Source: Archegozetes longisetosus
Taxonomy: Eukaryota > Arthropoda > Arachnida > Sarcoptiformes > Trhypochthoniidae
DNA: 64,000 nucleotides
Reading direction: 5' to 3'
Assembly (NCBI GenBank): GCA_018873245.2
Contig: JAEMBT020000005.1
Span: forward strand, 4,264,001 to 4,328,000
Below, in pieces: positions 1 through 12,054 of the stretch. How positions within the stretch are numbered: the first letter of the stretch is position 1; each line of letters opens with the position of its first letter. The notes beneath the pieces are model-generated. The model was not told where the DNA came from. It worked only from the letters and a program-made list of their open reading frames with translations, and made no database searches. Both the position numbers and the translations under genes were made by a program.

Positions 1-1571
1 CTGTCTGATGCTGTTGATGATAAATAACTAGACGACTCAAATTTTTAACATTTTTTTATACATTGTATGTTTTTATAAATAATTTCAAAACTCTTTATGA
101 ATAGTTTCAAACTTTTTATAAAGTCTACTGTACATTCAGTTAAGTTTTGAGCAGCTTTATTGCAGAACCAAATTCTTTAGAAGTGAAAAGGTTCTTGTCA
201 ACAGTCAATACCTTTACATAAGAACTTAAAAGGATATGTTTGCAAAATGTGTAAATAACAGAGAACTGTTACAGAAACCAATCTAACTTTAAGCAAATCA
301 TCAAATGTTTGCTTTTGAAGCTTTCAAATTTTAAACAACTTTGATTTTATTCTGTCGTTATTGTAAAGAAAAATAAAATCCTGTATAATCTATAAATGGT
401 TTGGCGAGAATCTGTTTAGAATTAATTTTGACTAGTTCTTGGTTCTTAATTTACCATTTAAAAGCTTATATTTACTTGCCTAATAGTTATGCTCCATTTC
501 ACTCTCAGAACGACTATAATAGCAAATGCAACGTCTTATTCTCTTCCCAAAACTATAACATAATGCTTAGTATTATACTACTTTCATACTACTCATATCT
601 GTTTCATTCTGTTAGACAAGTTCCAAGTTGTCGACAGTTATGTTGAAAAATGCTAAGTGTAAGATTTTATGCTGTTAAGCTTTACATGAAAGATAACTTT
701 ATCTTCAAGATATCATTTCATAACTATTTTAGTTTCAGAAAAACAAGTTGCTTATTATAAGTCAACTCATTATAAAGTAGAAATCTATAACTGATTAATA
801 AAACAACAATATTTAGAGTCTTATGTTACAAAACTGTTGTAAACTTAATAAAACACTTAAATTATCTAATCTAAACTAGTTCTACAGAAGTTCTTAATTG
901 AAACAGCATTCAATTCGTTGATAACTATCATTATTGCCAACGTTTTTGTCCAAATTGATTATAATAAGTTATTTGTATTTTTGTCATATGCGATCAAATT
1001 AATTGTTTCCAACGGTAAACGAATGCAGACTTCATGGAACTGGTAATGAGTTAGATTTGCTACAACCAATCTGAGCATTTGATTTTACACTTTTGCCCCC
1101 CAGTTCAAAATTACTATGACACTGGTCATAAGATTGATAAGTTCTAAGCTTTTTAACTCTTATGTCCATCAGTTTCATTCTAGAATTGCCTCGAAACATT
1201 TTAATATCAATTATTTGTTTATTTGAAATGAAGTGCTTACAACGTTTTTTAATACCATTTTTATAGACTACATCCATCTCCGAACATTTGACCAATTGTT
1301 AAATTTTATCCTAAGTACCAATCAATGTTATATCATTGATGTGCAACAGTTTCTGAGCTTATTTGATATACGAAATAGTGAGACTCACAAATACATAATT
1401 CATTATCAGTCAGGAGAAAGTTTTTATGCATTCATTGCTCGAAATGTAGAGATAACCAGATTCTTCAAATCAACATAACTCTTGCTAATCAAAAGTTGAC
1501 GAATAAAGATCTAGAAGTGAATACTTTATACCAGAACAATTTATGAATGAAACTAATAAAACATGTAGTAA
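1..1571. other. Gene-free AT-rich segment
   Basis: No gene is recognised here. The longest open frames are 80 to 90 codons (401-646 plus, 1032-1295 minus, 1233-1478 plus). The last two overlap on opposite strands, and none resembles a known family. There are no long tandem repeats. Confidence 0.5.
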
Positions 1572-2209
1572 TAGTGATTGTCAATAATTAATTACATTCT
1601 TAATTGATTACCTAATCAATTAATTTTGAGGTAATTAGTAATTTAATCAAATACTTTTAATATGTTCATAATTATTAATTGTAATTGTATTTGAACTTAA
1701 GGAAAGTGATCTTAACTCAAGTATATATGAAATAGTACTGTACATTAAATTAATCAGGTAAATCCAAATAGTCATTGCCTGAAACATGTACTCATTATTT
1801 ATGATGGCGTGAAAAAGGTGTTTATAAATTCTTCAAATTTAAATTTTAAAGTGAGCCGCATAAGAATAAACCGATAACAGGTCGTTGTAAGCTTTGCAAT
1901 AAAGATATCTGTGGTTCTCTTCAGTGTAGCTCAAGCTTTGTAACCCATATGCGGGTGAGAAGTGTATGAAATATTAGAAAATGGTTTTGATTTAAATGTC
2001 AGAAAATATGTATCAAAATGATTATGTATCATTTTCTAACTCAGTACTAAAATTAATAAAACAGTAATTCAAATGTAATTAAATACATTAATCGATTACT
2101 TTTCCAAAAGTAACTGAAAATGGAACCAATTACACAATTAATTACTTATTATTTTGAAGTAATTTGTAAATTAGTTAATTACTTTTCAAAGGTAATTTGA
2201 CGATCACTA
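1572..2209 (+). mobile_element. Decayed hAT-type DNA transposon, non-autonomous, with BED-finger exon
   Basis: The left end reads TAGTGATTGTCAA and the right end, reverse-complemented, reads TAGTGATCGTCAAATTACC, so the ends form an imperfect terminal inverted repeat. The flanks carry GTAGTAA on both sides (1565-1571 and 2210-2216), close to the 8-bp target duplication of hAT elements. Inside, 1850-1954 encodes a BED-type zinc-finger pattern (CKLCNK, then a serine-rich stretch, then THMR), as at the N-terminus of hAT transposases. It is followed by GTGAGA, a good splice donor. At 638 bp there is no room for a catalytic domain. The interior has many TTAATTA-type repeats. The BED finger and the ends are direct observations; the hAT assignment is inferred from them. 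Confidence 0.7.
1850..1954 (+). pseudogene. BED zinc-finger exon remnant of a hAT transposase
   Basis: The frame reads 35 codons with the order C-x2-C, a gap containing GS and SSS, then H. This is the layout of BED fingers in hAT transposases, where the finger binds the element's own ends. The region immediately upstream is closed within a few codons, and the frame ends a few codons after the putative donor at 1955. It is probably not expressed as a protein by itself. Confidence 0.6.
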
Positions 2210-2784
2210 GTAGTAAGGATCAACGCTTTGATACTTTCTATAATATTTGGTTACTGTATTGATAGGACTTTGGACCTCCAATCAAATATCCGTTTCATCG
2301 TTTATTGTCTTCACAGTTTCCATAACTGAATCATCTACATTTCACTTCAAAAACTAGTCCAGGTTTTATTATTTATTCAAATAAATCAAATTAATTAGTG
2401 ACTTTCAATTATTTGCACTTTCAATGAATAGAACACGCGCTGATTATTGCTATCAATGCAAGTCACATAAATAAATGATATTTTGAAGCTATAGATTTCG
2501 ATATGATTTTGATAGGCTTCAAATCATGGTATTCATGTTTGATATTTATGTAAAAATTGCATTTCCAAAATCATGTGATATTAAAAATGATCAATAATCA
2601 TATTATTAGATTTGACTTTAAGCATACAAAGTTGAACAAAACTTATCTACAAGTTTACATAATTTAATTTGATCTTTATTTCAATAAGTTGACATAGAAA
2701 ACATTTCTAAACGGTCATAAATATATTAAATATCTTAAATGGAAAAATTAGTAAAATATTTTATTAAATTCTAACAGATAGAAA
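2210..2784. other. Gene-free segment downstream of WASHC3
   Basis: No open frame of interest is seen. The last 100 bases probably hold the 3' untranslated region of the minus-strand WASHC3 gene; AATAAA-like strings on the minus strand were not resolved. Confidence 0.4.
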
Positions 2785-3342
2785 TTAAACTTGGAGCAAA
2801 CTTGGGTCAACTCCTTCAGTAAGCATTTTCTGGTGAACAGCACCTAAAGGAATGCCCAACTGAAGCATTTTCCTATATTTAGCCATTCGTGGATCTTCTT
2901 CTATCACTTCTTCTTTCTGATCATCTACTTGTTCACTTTCTTCAGTCTGATTCGATGTTTCAGTTTCCGATTGAGTGACCACTTCTGAAGACCTATTGTT
3001 GGAGTCTGTTTCTTGTCTGTCAACAGAGTTATCGATTTGTTGCGGTTGCGATAATGAATCATCAGTAGGATTAGAATTAGTCGAAGGCTGATTAAGTGGA
3101 AGTGACGAAAGACCACTAATAGAGTTGAGTTTCATTTCAAGAATAACCAAATTTGAATGGCATATATTGATTTTATTGTTCAGTTGGTGTAGTCGTGAAT
3201 CCACACTATTTGTCAACTCATTCAATTGCTGCACAATTGATACAATGAAATGATTGACGAAAGTCACCAAACGATTGCTATTGAGCGGAGCTACTCTTTG
3301 GAAGTCTAGTTGTTCCTGCTCTAATTGCTTAAGATCTGACAT
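2785..3342 (-). CDS. WASHC3: WASH complex subunit 3 (CCDC53)
   Basis: A single uninterrupted exon encodes 185 residues. WASHC3 is a subunit of the WASH complex, which activates Arp2/3 to build branched actin on endosomes for cargo retrieval. The N-terminal part (about 15-75) is the conserved helical, coiled-coil region, with VAPLNSNRLVTFVNHFIVS and a LNNKI heptad stretch. A low-complexity acidic middle rich in S, T, Q and E follows (about 80-150). The conserved C-terminal motif is present: DPRMAKYRKMLQLGIPLGAV followed by KM and an ending rich in D and L. The length is close to the usual 190-200 residues. The start is the first Met of the frame, and the gene is transcribed away from RPA1. Confidence 0.9.
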   Translation of the reverse strand: MSDLKQLEQEQLDFQRVAPLNSNRLVTFVNHFIVSIVQQLNELTNSVDSRLHQLNNKINICHSNLVILEMKLNSISGLSSLPLNQPSTNSNPTDDSLSQPQQIDNSVDRQETDSNNRSSEVVTQSETETSNQTEESEQVDDQKEEVIEEDPRMAKYRKMLQLGIPLGAVHQKMLTEGVDPSLLQV

Positions 3343-3942
3343 TTTTCAATTTATTTAAACTTATTTAAGCTGATTTAAACTTAGACTTAAATTTAAGCTG
3401 ATTAAACGAATTATCTTATTGTATATTGAGGCGTTTTCAGATTGCTTTATCTGAAATCAAATCTTTTATATCAATGTTTTGATGACATTTGACAACAAAC
3501 CAGCTATTAAAACAGCAATCAATTAAACAGATAATCCCATGAGTGCTGATTTGTGCCTCTTCAATTAATTTTAGACAAATTATTGAATTTAAATTTAACG
3601 ATTTAATTTGACGACACTTGAAAGTTTACAATTGAATCTAGTTTTTGATAAAAATATAAACATTGCTGTTCAATTCATTTAAAACAACCTCAATAACGTC
3701 TAAATCTCTAACTAAAAACTCCTATCAATTAAAGGTTGAGGTAATTGAAAAAATTGGTATTTTGTGACGTGGTTTTTGGATAATCGAAGTCAGTATGTGC
3801 CATTACATCATTACATACAGATTGGCGGACAACGATTGGCGCCCAAACTACACACAAAACGTAAAGTGTTTGTCACTAAGTCGTAATCCTTATTTCACTT
3901 AATTTTGTCTTTTATTATAATTAATTGATTCAGTAATTAAAA
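3343..3942. promoter_or_regulatory. Shared promoter region of WASHC3 and RPA1
   Basis: This 600-bp gap separates the divergent start codons of WASHC3 (minus) and RPA1 (plus), so both promoters must lie here. No clear TATA box is seen. The part next to RPA1 (about 3780-3870) is less AT-rich. The role is inferred from layout only. Confidence 0.6.
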
Positions 3943-5963
3943 ATGTCTTCTGCTTTTCCCAAACTAACTGAGGGTTCAATTAATAAACTGCAAAACAATG
4001 AAACAGTTGTGAATCCAATACTACAAATAATTTTCTACAAAGAAATGGTTGCTTCGAATAAAGATAACAGTCAAAACAAATTCAGATTTCAATTGTTCGA
4101 TGGATTGAGTTCGGGAACAAACTTCTTAGTGATTTCGCCGAACCTTATCGAACGAATTAGAAGAGGAGAGTTTGAGAGGTTCACTGCAGTTCAATTGGAT
4201 GATTACACTATTAGCAATCAACAACTCATTGACAAAAAGGTTTCCATCTATCACTAATTCTCATTATCTTCTCATTCATTTCTAGACTATATTCCAATCC
4301 GTTTATTATTCATTTTGATTTCATTTATTTATCCAGACTTTGCATTAACTCAATAATCATTTCTTAATCACAGCTTATACTAATTCATAATATGTCTGTT
4401 GTTACGCCGGGATCTAAAATCGGAAAAAGACTGGAAAAGAGTCCATCAAAGGCTGGTCACTTGTCAAATGTCAACACGAATTACAGCTCAAACACTAATA
4501 CAGTCGTGAAGAGCGAACCGAATTCAGTCGAAAGATCTTTGACTGAGGCAAACGCCAACACCAGCACCAAGCCTCCGTCGGTTGGCGCCTTGAGACCACA
4601 GAATCGATCGAATATTTGTCCAATTAATGCCATCACTCCTTATTTCAATGCGTGGCATATCAGAGCTCGAGTGACATCAAAGTCAAATTTGCGTAAATAC
4701 AATAATGCTCGAGGAGAGGGATCTGTCTTTTCATTCGATGTTACGGATGAAAGCGGAGAAATACGCATCAATGCTTTCAATAAGGAATGCGAAAAGTTTT
4801 ATAATATGATTGAAGCCAATAAAGTTTATTATATCACTAAAGGAATGGTCAAAACTGCTAACAAAAGATTCTCAAATTTACCAAATGATTATGAAATCAC
4901 TTTAACACAAGACAGTGTTATTGAGTTATGTGACGAAAGTAACGATTCTTTGCCTAAAATCAGATACAAGTTTGTTTTGATCAAAGATCTGGCTAATTGT
5001 GCCCTTCAGTCATGTGTTGATATCATTGGAATTTGCAAATCGATTGATGATTGCATTAGTATAACCAGTAGAAAGACTAATAAGGAGTTGAAGAAAAGAG
5101 ACATTTATTTGGTGGACAAATCTGCATATGAAGTACGACTCACTCTCTGGAACGAAATGGCAGAGCAATTTGATTGTCCGATAAATAGTGTGCTCGCTGT
5201 CAAGAATTGTATAGTCGGAGAGTTTAATGGAAAGACATTGTCTGCCGTTTCGAACACTACTATACAAATTGATCCCGAAATACCTGAAACTAATCTTCTG
5301 AGAAGTAATTTTTGATTTTTTAAATTCTTTATTCCTAAAATCTTAATTTCTTTCTATCAATTCATAGATTGGTTCATAAGGGAGGGCCAAAATATCACAA
5401 CAAATGCTTTGAGTAATAGATCAGGAGGTGATAACAGTAAAAATGAATGGAAATTCTTGTGTCAGCTCAACCAACAATCGATTCAAGAGGAAAGAATTTA
5501 TTGTAATGTCAGAGCAAAAATTTCTACAGTTGGTAGAAATCCGTTATACAAGTCTTGTGGTCAAAACGGATGCCTGAAAAAAGTTCAAGACAACAATAAT
5601 GGATTTTATCACTGCGACAAATGTCAAACAGATTCTCCAAACTTCGAATGGCGCCTCATTCTCTCACTTTGTTTGAACGACTGCACGGGTGACCAGTGGG
5701 TTACTCTATTCCAGGATCAGGCCGAAAAACTTCTCGGTATTTCTGCTCTAGAATTGAGTTCTTTGCAGGAAAACAATCCCGTGGAATATCAGAAGGCATT
5801 GGCCTCATGTGATTTCAAACAATACGTTTTCCGAGTAGGTTCTCGTGTTGAGCAGTATATGGATGAGACTCGTGTTAAATCTGTTTGCTATAGCTTTGAA
5901 AACATCGATCCGATCAAGCACTCGAAAGTATTGCTTCAAAATATCAGAGCCTGGAGTAACTAA
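3943..5963 (+). CDS. RPA1: Replication protein A 70-kDa subunit
   Basis: Three exons (3943-4239, 4374-5304, 5368-5963) give a 607-residue protein, close to the 616 of human RPA1. It is the large subunit of the single-stranded DNA-binding complex used in replication, repair and recombination. The N-terminal OB fold (about 1-110) spans the first intron. Basic, serine-rich residues 110-175 form the linker. DBD-A starts near PYFNAWHIRARVTSKS (about 180) and DBD-B follows. DBD-C (from about 430) carries the zinc ribbon Cys473, Cys478, Cys492, Cys495 (CGQNGC and CDKC), with PNFEWRLILS and DQWVTLFQ after it. Both introns have GT-AG ends and the joined frame is continuous. It shares a promoter region with WASHC3 and converges with VPS28. 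Confidence 0.95.
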
Positions 5964-6312
5964 TCTTTTCTCTGATTTGGAATTTTTGAAATTCAGTAAT
6001 TTATCAAATAACTCCTTTAACAATCATTTATATTCTAATCACGTTCACTTATCAATTTCTTTAAATTTTGCTTTCAATTTAACTCTTTATTTTCTATTCA
6101 TTATAAATGGATGATTCATATTTCTGTTCTCTGTCGAACAAGAACTAATTATTAACTAAGTTACTGATACTTGAAATATGTATTTAATTTTTAAGGAATA
6201 AATATTGATTATCGTACAATTAATTACTCTCTTTAATTATAAAAATGAGAACAATTAACATAGTGTTTAACTGAATAGTTATCTTCATAAAAGTAGCAAT
6301 AGTAGATAAAAC
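5964..6312. other. Gap between convergent RPA1 and VPS28
   Basis: The 349 bp between the two stop codons must hold both 3' untranslated regions. A plus-strand AATAAA at 6197-6202 is the likely RPA1 polyadenylation signal. Confidence 0.55.
6197..6202 (+). terminator. Likely RPA1 polyadenylation signal
   Basis: AATAAA lies 234 bp after the RPA1 stop codon and is followed by AT-rich sequence. It is the first canonical signal on that strand that I noticed downstream. Confidence 0.45.
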
Positions 6313-7185
6313 TCAAGATTCGTGAAGCAGTTTGTTAAAAGCGTTATAAGAAGATTCTAAATCGAAAATTAATTGTCTCACTTGACCCTCATTTAGTTCA
6401 TCACTTGCAGCCATTGATGACATAGTAGTCAACCATTCATTAACTTTTGACTTGCCCTCAAAATTGGATGGAACTAAAGTCAATCTATTCATAGTGTCGT
6501 GTAATTCTCTCAAGTCTGGCTGAAGCTATTGAACAAAATTCAAAATTAGTAACAAAATCAATTCATAACTTCAAAATTTCAGCTTCAATTGGTTTCAACT
6601 CTATAATTGTGGATCGCGTGTGCCAAAAATATTTTATGAATTAAGATAACTGCGATCGACATTTTCAGTAAGAGCTAACCTCAAATAAGCTCAAATCTAA
6701 ACGCATCAACAATAATTCATATGAAATGAGAATAAAGCCGAAAATTTGAACAAATGAATGAATACCTCATCCATTGATTTGATTTCAAGTCTCAATTTGT
6801 CGATAATAGTAATGAAAAGAGAAACGATATCAGCGATACATTTGCTGGTATTTCCCTTATCATCCTTGATAGTGATGGGTCGGTCTTCTTTGATCCGCTC
6901 CATAGCAGCTGGACAGTCGAATCTGAACTTATTCATGAAAGTTTCGATATTAGGGAATTCTTGAGACTGAACCTGCTTGAAGGCAGCCCTATATTGAACT
7001 AATAGCTTAGAACAGGCAGCCGTGTATTCCTTCGCAGTGACACTATCTTTGATATAAGCCTTTTCTAAACATTGCAACGTGTTGATCACCGCATAAAGAT
7101 CTGCCAAATTGTCGTACTTTTCTCTTTCTCTGGCTGTTCTATACAAACGCATCTCTTCGTACAATTCATGGCGACTTTCATTCAT
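6313..7185 (-). CDS. VPS28: ESCRT-I subunit VPS28
   Basis: Two exons on the minus strand (7185-6766 and 6525-6313) encode 210 residues, near the 221 of human VPS28. VPS28 joins TSG101 and VPS37 in ESCRT-I, which sorts ubiquitinated cargo into multivesicular bodies; its C-terminal helical bundle contacts ESCRT-II. The N-terminal core-complex domain holds [20 protein letters not shown] and [16 protein letters not shown]. The C-terminal four-helix bundle starts after KSMDE at the intron and holds [27 protein letters not shown] and [16 protein letters not shown]. The intron (6526-6765) has clean GT-AG ends and is phase 0. A likely ancestral frame is intact throughout. Confidence 0.95.
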
Positions 7186-7953
7186 TTCTTAGTTATATTT
7201 TCGATTATTTGTCAGCTGTTTCGATGCTAATCAATTCTAACTAAATCATAAATATTCAGACGTAAATCAATAGTTATGAAGATCTACCAGTATGTATAAA
7301 ACTTACATTCAGATATTTAAATTGTATTGGTTTTATTCACTTGAATACTTATCAAAACAATGATTCATTTAATGGATTGAAGGCTTCCTTCAAAGAATGT
7401 CACAACAATATTGCAATCATTGAATTTGATCAAAAGGTGGCGCTTATTTCACATTTACTTTTGATTTATTGTGATTTAACTTTGACATCGGATTTAAATC
7501 TAACTAAATCGATAAATAGAATTTGGGTAATTGACGGATTGTTATCATAAAAATGCTATTTATCAAAAAACCTTAAATCTATAATACATTGACTCAAAAT
7601 GTTGATTTAAAGTCTAACCCATTTGTTCAATTTGATTAACTGCTAACCAGACTATCACTTAAATTGGCATTCTTTTGAAGAACAAGACAATCATAATCTA
7701 TTTGAGACAATAATTACTCTTCATATTCATAGAACAAAAGGTGACAATCAATGCTTAATTGATTGGTTGACACCTTTCACTTTTCAATTACATTAAAACA
7801 ATAATGAAAAACAGAAATTTTTAACTAATTTATTTTATTGAATCAATTGATAATTTCCATAGGATATGAAAAACATATTAATCGAATTAGAAATTTCTGA
7901 AAAATAAATTGAAACAAAATTTAGGAAAACTTCATCGATCAGTAACACTAATT
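7186..7953. other. Gap between VPS28 and RPS21
   Basis: These 768 bp must contain the VPS28 promoter and the RPS21 3' region. A 69-codon plus frame (7341-7550) is not recognised and is probably chance. Confidence 0.45.
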
Positions 7954-8414
7954 TTAAATGAAGACATACTTCGGTACAACTCCGTCCTTTTTAGCCAATC
8001 GGTTGATGCAATCATCAGATTCACCCTTTTGTTAAAAAAATTAAAATCAATTAAATAAACTATTAATACGATGAGCGAATGTAGTTAACAAACCATTCTT
8101 CGGAGTGCACCACAAATGGCATAAGCAATTTGATTGCCGGTCACTCGACCTGTCGATTCGTCAACTTCTGCCAAATTGATTTGAATCGATGCGTGATCTT
8201 TGGCGTGAATGATACGATTGGATGCAGAACTAGAATAAATAAGTTAGAATTAATTAAAAATGAAATATAACTAGTGATTAGGTCAATTTGAAGCTTGAGT
8301 TCAATGTTTACGAGTTGGTTAGTTTTCACTATGAAGAAATCAATTTAAAAATACAAATAAATACCATTTTCTTGGAATATATAAGTCCACACACTCTCCC
8401 TGATCGTTTTGCAT
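7954..8414 (-). CDS. RPS21: 40S ribosomal protein S21 (eS21)
   Basis: Three short exons on the minus strand (8414-8365, 8229-8094, 8025-7954) encode an 85-residue protein, against 83 in human. eS21 sits on the small cytosolic ribosomal subunit. The N-terminus [20 protein letters not shown] is nearly invariant in animals. The rest, with [40 protein letters not shown] and [14 protein letters not shown], is also standard. Introns are 135 bp (8230-8364) and 68 bp (8026-8093), each GT-AG. No single exon is long enough to stand out as an open frame. The first intron splits the Cys codon after PRK. Confidence 0.95.
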
Positions 8415-8809
8415 GATTATTATGTTTATATTCTTCTTAATTGACTATCAATTGAATTTATTTTTAAATAATTCAAACAAATTCACTCAGTGGCGAAAAT
8501 GTGCGAAACGGAAAAGGAATTGGATTTTAAGCTATGGCACACTCATAAACAACATAACGCTTTATTAGGGATTCTTTTCAATGACTCATTGCTCAATGAA
8601 GTGAATGATAAATGAATTATTGAATCTGATTCTCTCGATTACTACTGCATAAAATGCAAACCTCGTGATAAAACAATTGCTGCGTTGCTGACTGAATTGA
8701 TTTTAATTTTCTTTTAAATATATAAATTCTATATCGTTAAAAATATTGTACATTAACACATATCGAGATTAAATTTGATTAATTTAATTTTAAAGAATGC
8801 AGCTCATGA
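8415..8809. other. Gap upstream of RPS21
   Basis: The segment should hold the RPS21 promoter in its first 100-200 bp. No TATA box or other motif was resolved, and no open frame is seen. Confidence 0.4.
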
Positions 8810-9115
8810 TTAAAGTTTAGGAGCTTTTGTTCGTTTTAACTGAATATCAGTTGTATCAGTACTTTTATTTGAATCTGAATCAATTATCCGTTCATTAATT
8901 AAATCATTAATATATTCTTTGAGTTTCTTAGCAAGAAAGTCAACTGAAAGAACTTTGAACAAGTTTTTAATTTTTAACAAGAACATAGAATTTAAGAATT
9001 TGCAAAAGGAAGCTATGAAAGTATAATCAATTGTGACAATAGCCATCAATTTAAGTAATATGAATAAAAGTTTACAAAATTTTTGCAGAATATATTCTAA
9101 ATCAACACAAACCAT
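8810..9115 (-). CDS. Unrecognised small open frame, 101 codons
   Basis: I do not recognise this frame. It encodes a hydrophobic N-terminal two-thirds (Leu, Ile and Phe rich, with VTIDYTFIASFCKFLN), then a charged tail with KKLKEYINDLINERIIDSDS and a basic C-terminus KRTKAPKL. The tail has the look of a real protein end, and an internal TTTCATAG could be a splice acceptor, so it may be a last exon of a larger minus-strand gene. It could equally be chance in AT-rich DNA. No membrane topology or domain can be assigned. Confidence 0.25.
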   Translation of the reverse strand: MVCVDLEYILQKFCKLLFILLKLMAIVTIDYTFIASFCKFLNSMFLLKIKNLFKVLSVDFLAKKLKEYINDLINERIIDSDSNKSTDTTDIQLKRTKAPKL

Positions 9116-9940
9116 ATTACATTACAGAATATTCTGTTGATTCATTTAAAAGAGCTTTAATGAAAACAGAGAACGATTCTACAAATTGTCTTATTAATCA
9201 AATTATTGGTTAGTCGAATAAATAAATTGAAAGAATTAAATAAGTTATCAAGAATAATAAAGAAAGAGAATTAAAAAGTAGAAATAAGAAGTAGAAGAAT
9301 TGATAGTAACGCTATATATGTGGAGACATTCTTTGGTATTATTCTTTTTTAGATGAAAAGCATTTGGAAAGAATTCTTAGAGAGGATTAGTTGTGAATAG
9401 GAGAACGCAGTTGTAAAACAAACCAATTGTGATCAAAATTAAATATAAAATAGATTTATTTTCTATTAGTTTTAATAATTGTTAATTTTGATTTTTTATG
9501 TATTTCTAATTTCAATTGTAATAACTCAACTATTTATATCGATCTAAACATCAACTCATTTAACTATTCCTTAATATGATTGAGTTAATGCTTTAACCAA
9601 TAATTGATTGCATCTGTGGTTAACTTAACGCCATCTTAGAGCCATTCAATTCTCAATTAACTCAACTTTATATTGGATTCGATTCCAATTCTGATCAATT
9701 ATCACATCAATATTAGTGTTTATTTTTATTAACAATCGATTCAAATAATGATTTGTTCGTCATTTGGAGCGTTTCTTATTATACATTGAAATGTTTGTTA
9801 AGCATCTAATGAATTGTTGGTCACCTATTACTCAAGTGCTGTCCCGATTGTGACCTATCGGTGACATTGCAATGACTCATATATCGATTCTATTAATTAT
9901 ACTCTAATATTAGCATCACTTAAATGTAAGTGATTTTAGC

Positions 9941-9975
9941 TCATTTCTGTGTCATTTCTGTGTCATTTCTGTCTC
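9941..9975. repeat. Short tandem repeat, 11-bp unit, about 3 copies
   Basis: TCATTTCTGTG is repeated about three times in a row, the last copy diverged. Confidence 0.7.
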
Positions 9976-10439
9976 ATTGTTTAAGCTAGTTAAATACTAG
10001 AATTTTAGATCAATTGGTTGGTCAATAATAGTATTGATAATTGTTATCATATATTCCTGTATTGTATTGGGTGTGAAATGGATTTCAATTTTGATTGACT
10101 ATTGCTAAACGAATTGTTGTAAAAGATTCATAGCTATTGGTTACGAGGAGAGCGATCTGCAAATACGTGAGATACTAGTAGTATTGCGGTCTATAGTTTT
10201 AGATAAATTCAATATAGTAGTAAAAAATTAAAGTAAAAATACATTTATATAATAGATACTAATATTAATGTTCAAGTGTACCTAACTTGAGATGATTTAC
10301 TTAAGAAAACATAGTTAAAGATAAATTAGACATAAAGGTTTAATAATAATATAAAAGATGTTTTGATTATTGATTTGAATATAAGGTATATGAGATAGAA
10401 ATAGAATGTTTATTAACAATAGAGAATATACATAATACA

Positions 10440-10493
10440 CAGAATATACAGAATATACAGAATATACAGAATATACAGAATATACAGAATATA
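10440..10493. repeat. 9-bp minisatellite, six perfect copies
   Basis: CAGAATATA occurs six times without change, and near copies flank it on both sides (10431-10439 and 10500-10511). Perfect identity suggests recent slippage. Confidence 0.95.
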
Positions 10494-11877
10494 CTGATAC
10501 ACAGAATATACTATGACATCTAGATCTCTATCAATTCTTATGCTAGTTTATGTTTATTTTATAATACACTTAACTTTTATTATCGACTTCTAGTATTAAT
10601 AGAAAAGCTATAAATACGAAGTAAGATTCTGTTCATATTTATAATACAATTTAAGATTCTCTACATATCTGTAACACAAAATAAGATTGTTTCATATCTG
10701 CAATACTAACTAAGATTCTTTTCATATCCATAATGCAGATGATTGCTTTGTTACTTCTTTTCCCAAATGAATTTAACTAATTTTCAACACAATACAACCA
10801 TATAATAGCTTCTAACCAAATACTCATTAAGATCTCAGCAAACTGTTTGTTATTAATTTAAAAATCTCAAATAATTACTTGAAAAGAAATGTCAGCTCTG
10901 TTTTATATTTACCAATTGCAAGATTGCATTTAATTACTGTTTGTTTCACATTAGATATGGTTATTTCAACCTATATTAACAGAATTGAACTCGAATCGCA
11001 TATTAAGAAACCTCATCTCATTTATCATTTGAGTTGATTTTATTTTTTCAATTTATTCAAAGGTACCAAAAAATTTCAAAGTTCTAGTTTCTGTGATCTC
11101 AGCCTCTGATCATGACTGTTGATGGTTATTAATAGAAAACAAAAAATAAGCCTCAGCTCGATTGAAACATTTGCCGAATTTCGATGAATAGTTTTGATGA
11201 AAAATAATTTGATTGTTTTAATGAGTGGAAGTTGAAAATAGTTGAAAATAGTTGAAAGTAGAAGTAAGGCTTAGTTGTGAATGAACGCAAACGATTAGGG
11301 GGGGCAGGGAAAAGAAGAATTTTGAATATAGTTTATATAAACTAAATATACCTTGAATATAGTTTCTATAAACTAAATATATTTTGGCAAATGTGTGAGG
11401 AAGATATATTGAAATAGAGCATATGAGACAACTGGGAACTTGTAGTGTTTCATCATCTTCACCATATATTTCATCATATATTTGGCTTAGAGCTTATAGA
11501 AGAGATTAACTAAATTTTTGTTATGCTTCGGTCATATCTTAATTTACTTAGTAAATCATTTTTCCATAGAATACTTGCAATGATTTTATTTGTAACGATT
11601 TGCGTTAGTTGACACAGCATTAAATCAATCTTTAGTGACAAACAACAGAACACTATTCAAATACAATTTATATTAAATGCTATTAAATTTCACTAAATTA
11701 ATATGTTTTACACGGCTTTTGAGTTTGAACAAAAAATTAGCTCTTATTGAGGTCAAACTGTGCTCTAACTTATTCATGAAATACTTGGTTCTGCTGTCAC
11801 TGAATGAATAAAAGAATATCTTTTTAAACTTATCATACTATCAGTTGAAAACTTCATAATATGAATATAATAGAGAG

Positions 11878-12054
11878 TATGCAGTCAAACCTGCCTAGTT
11901 TGAGCACTCATTTAAGTGGTTTTTAGAAAAAATCAAATATCAGTCTTCATTTCTGTTGACTGATTTAGTCTGTTTTTAAAACCACTAGACTGCATGGGGA
12001 GTTAGACAGGTTTGACTGTACTTCCAGAGTAATCTGAAGAGGTTTGACTGCATA
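11878..12054. mobile_element. Short inverted-repeat element (MITE-like)
   Basis: TATGCAGTCAAACCT at 11878-11892 is matched exactly in inverted orientation at 12040-12054. A second inverted copy, TACAGTCAAACCTGTCTAA, ends at 12020. Ends in TA and CAGTCAAACC are typical of small Tc1/mariner-derived elements with TA target sites. At 177 bp it has no coding capacity. The double right end suggests a nested insertion or an internal duplication. Confidence 0.6.

Noticed and set aside
401-646. 81-codon plus frame starting at TTG
   Set aside because: No ATG start, no recognisable motif, and Tyr/Ser/Leu composition typical of chance frames in AT-rich DNA.
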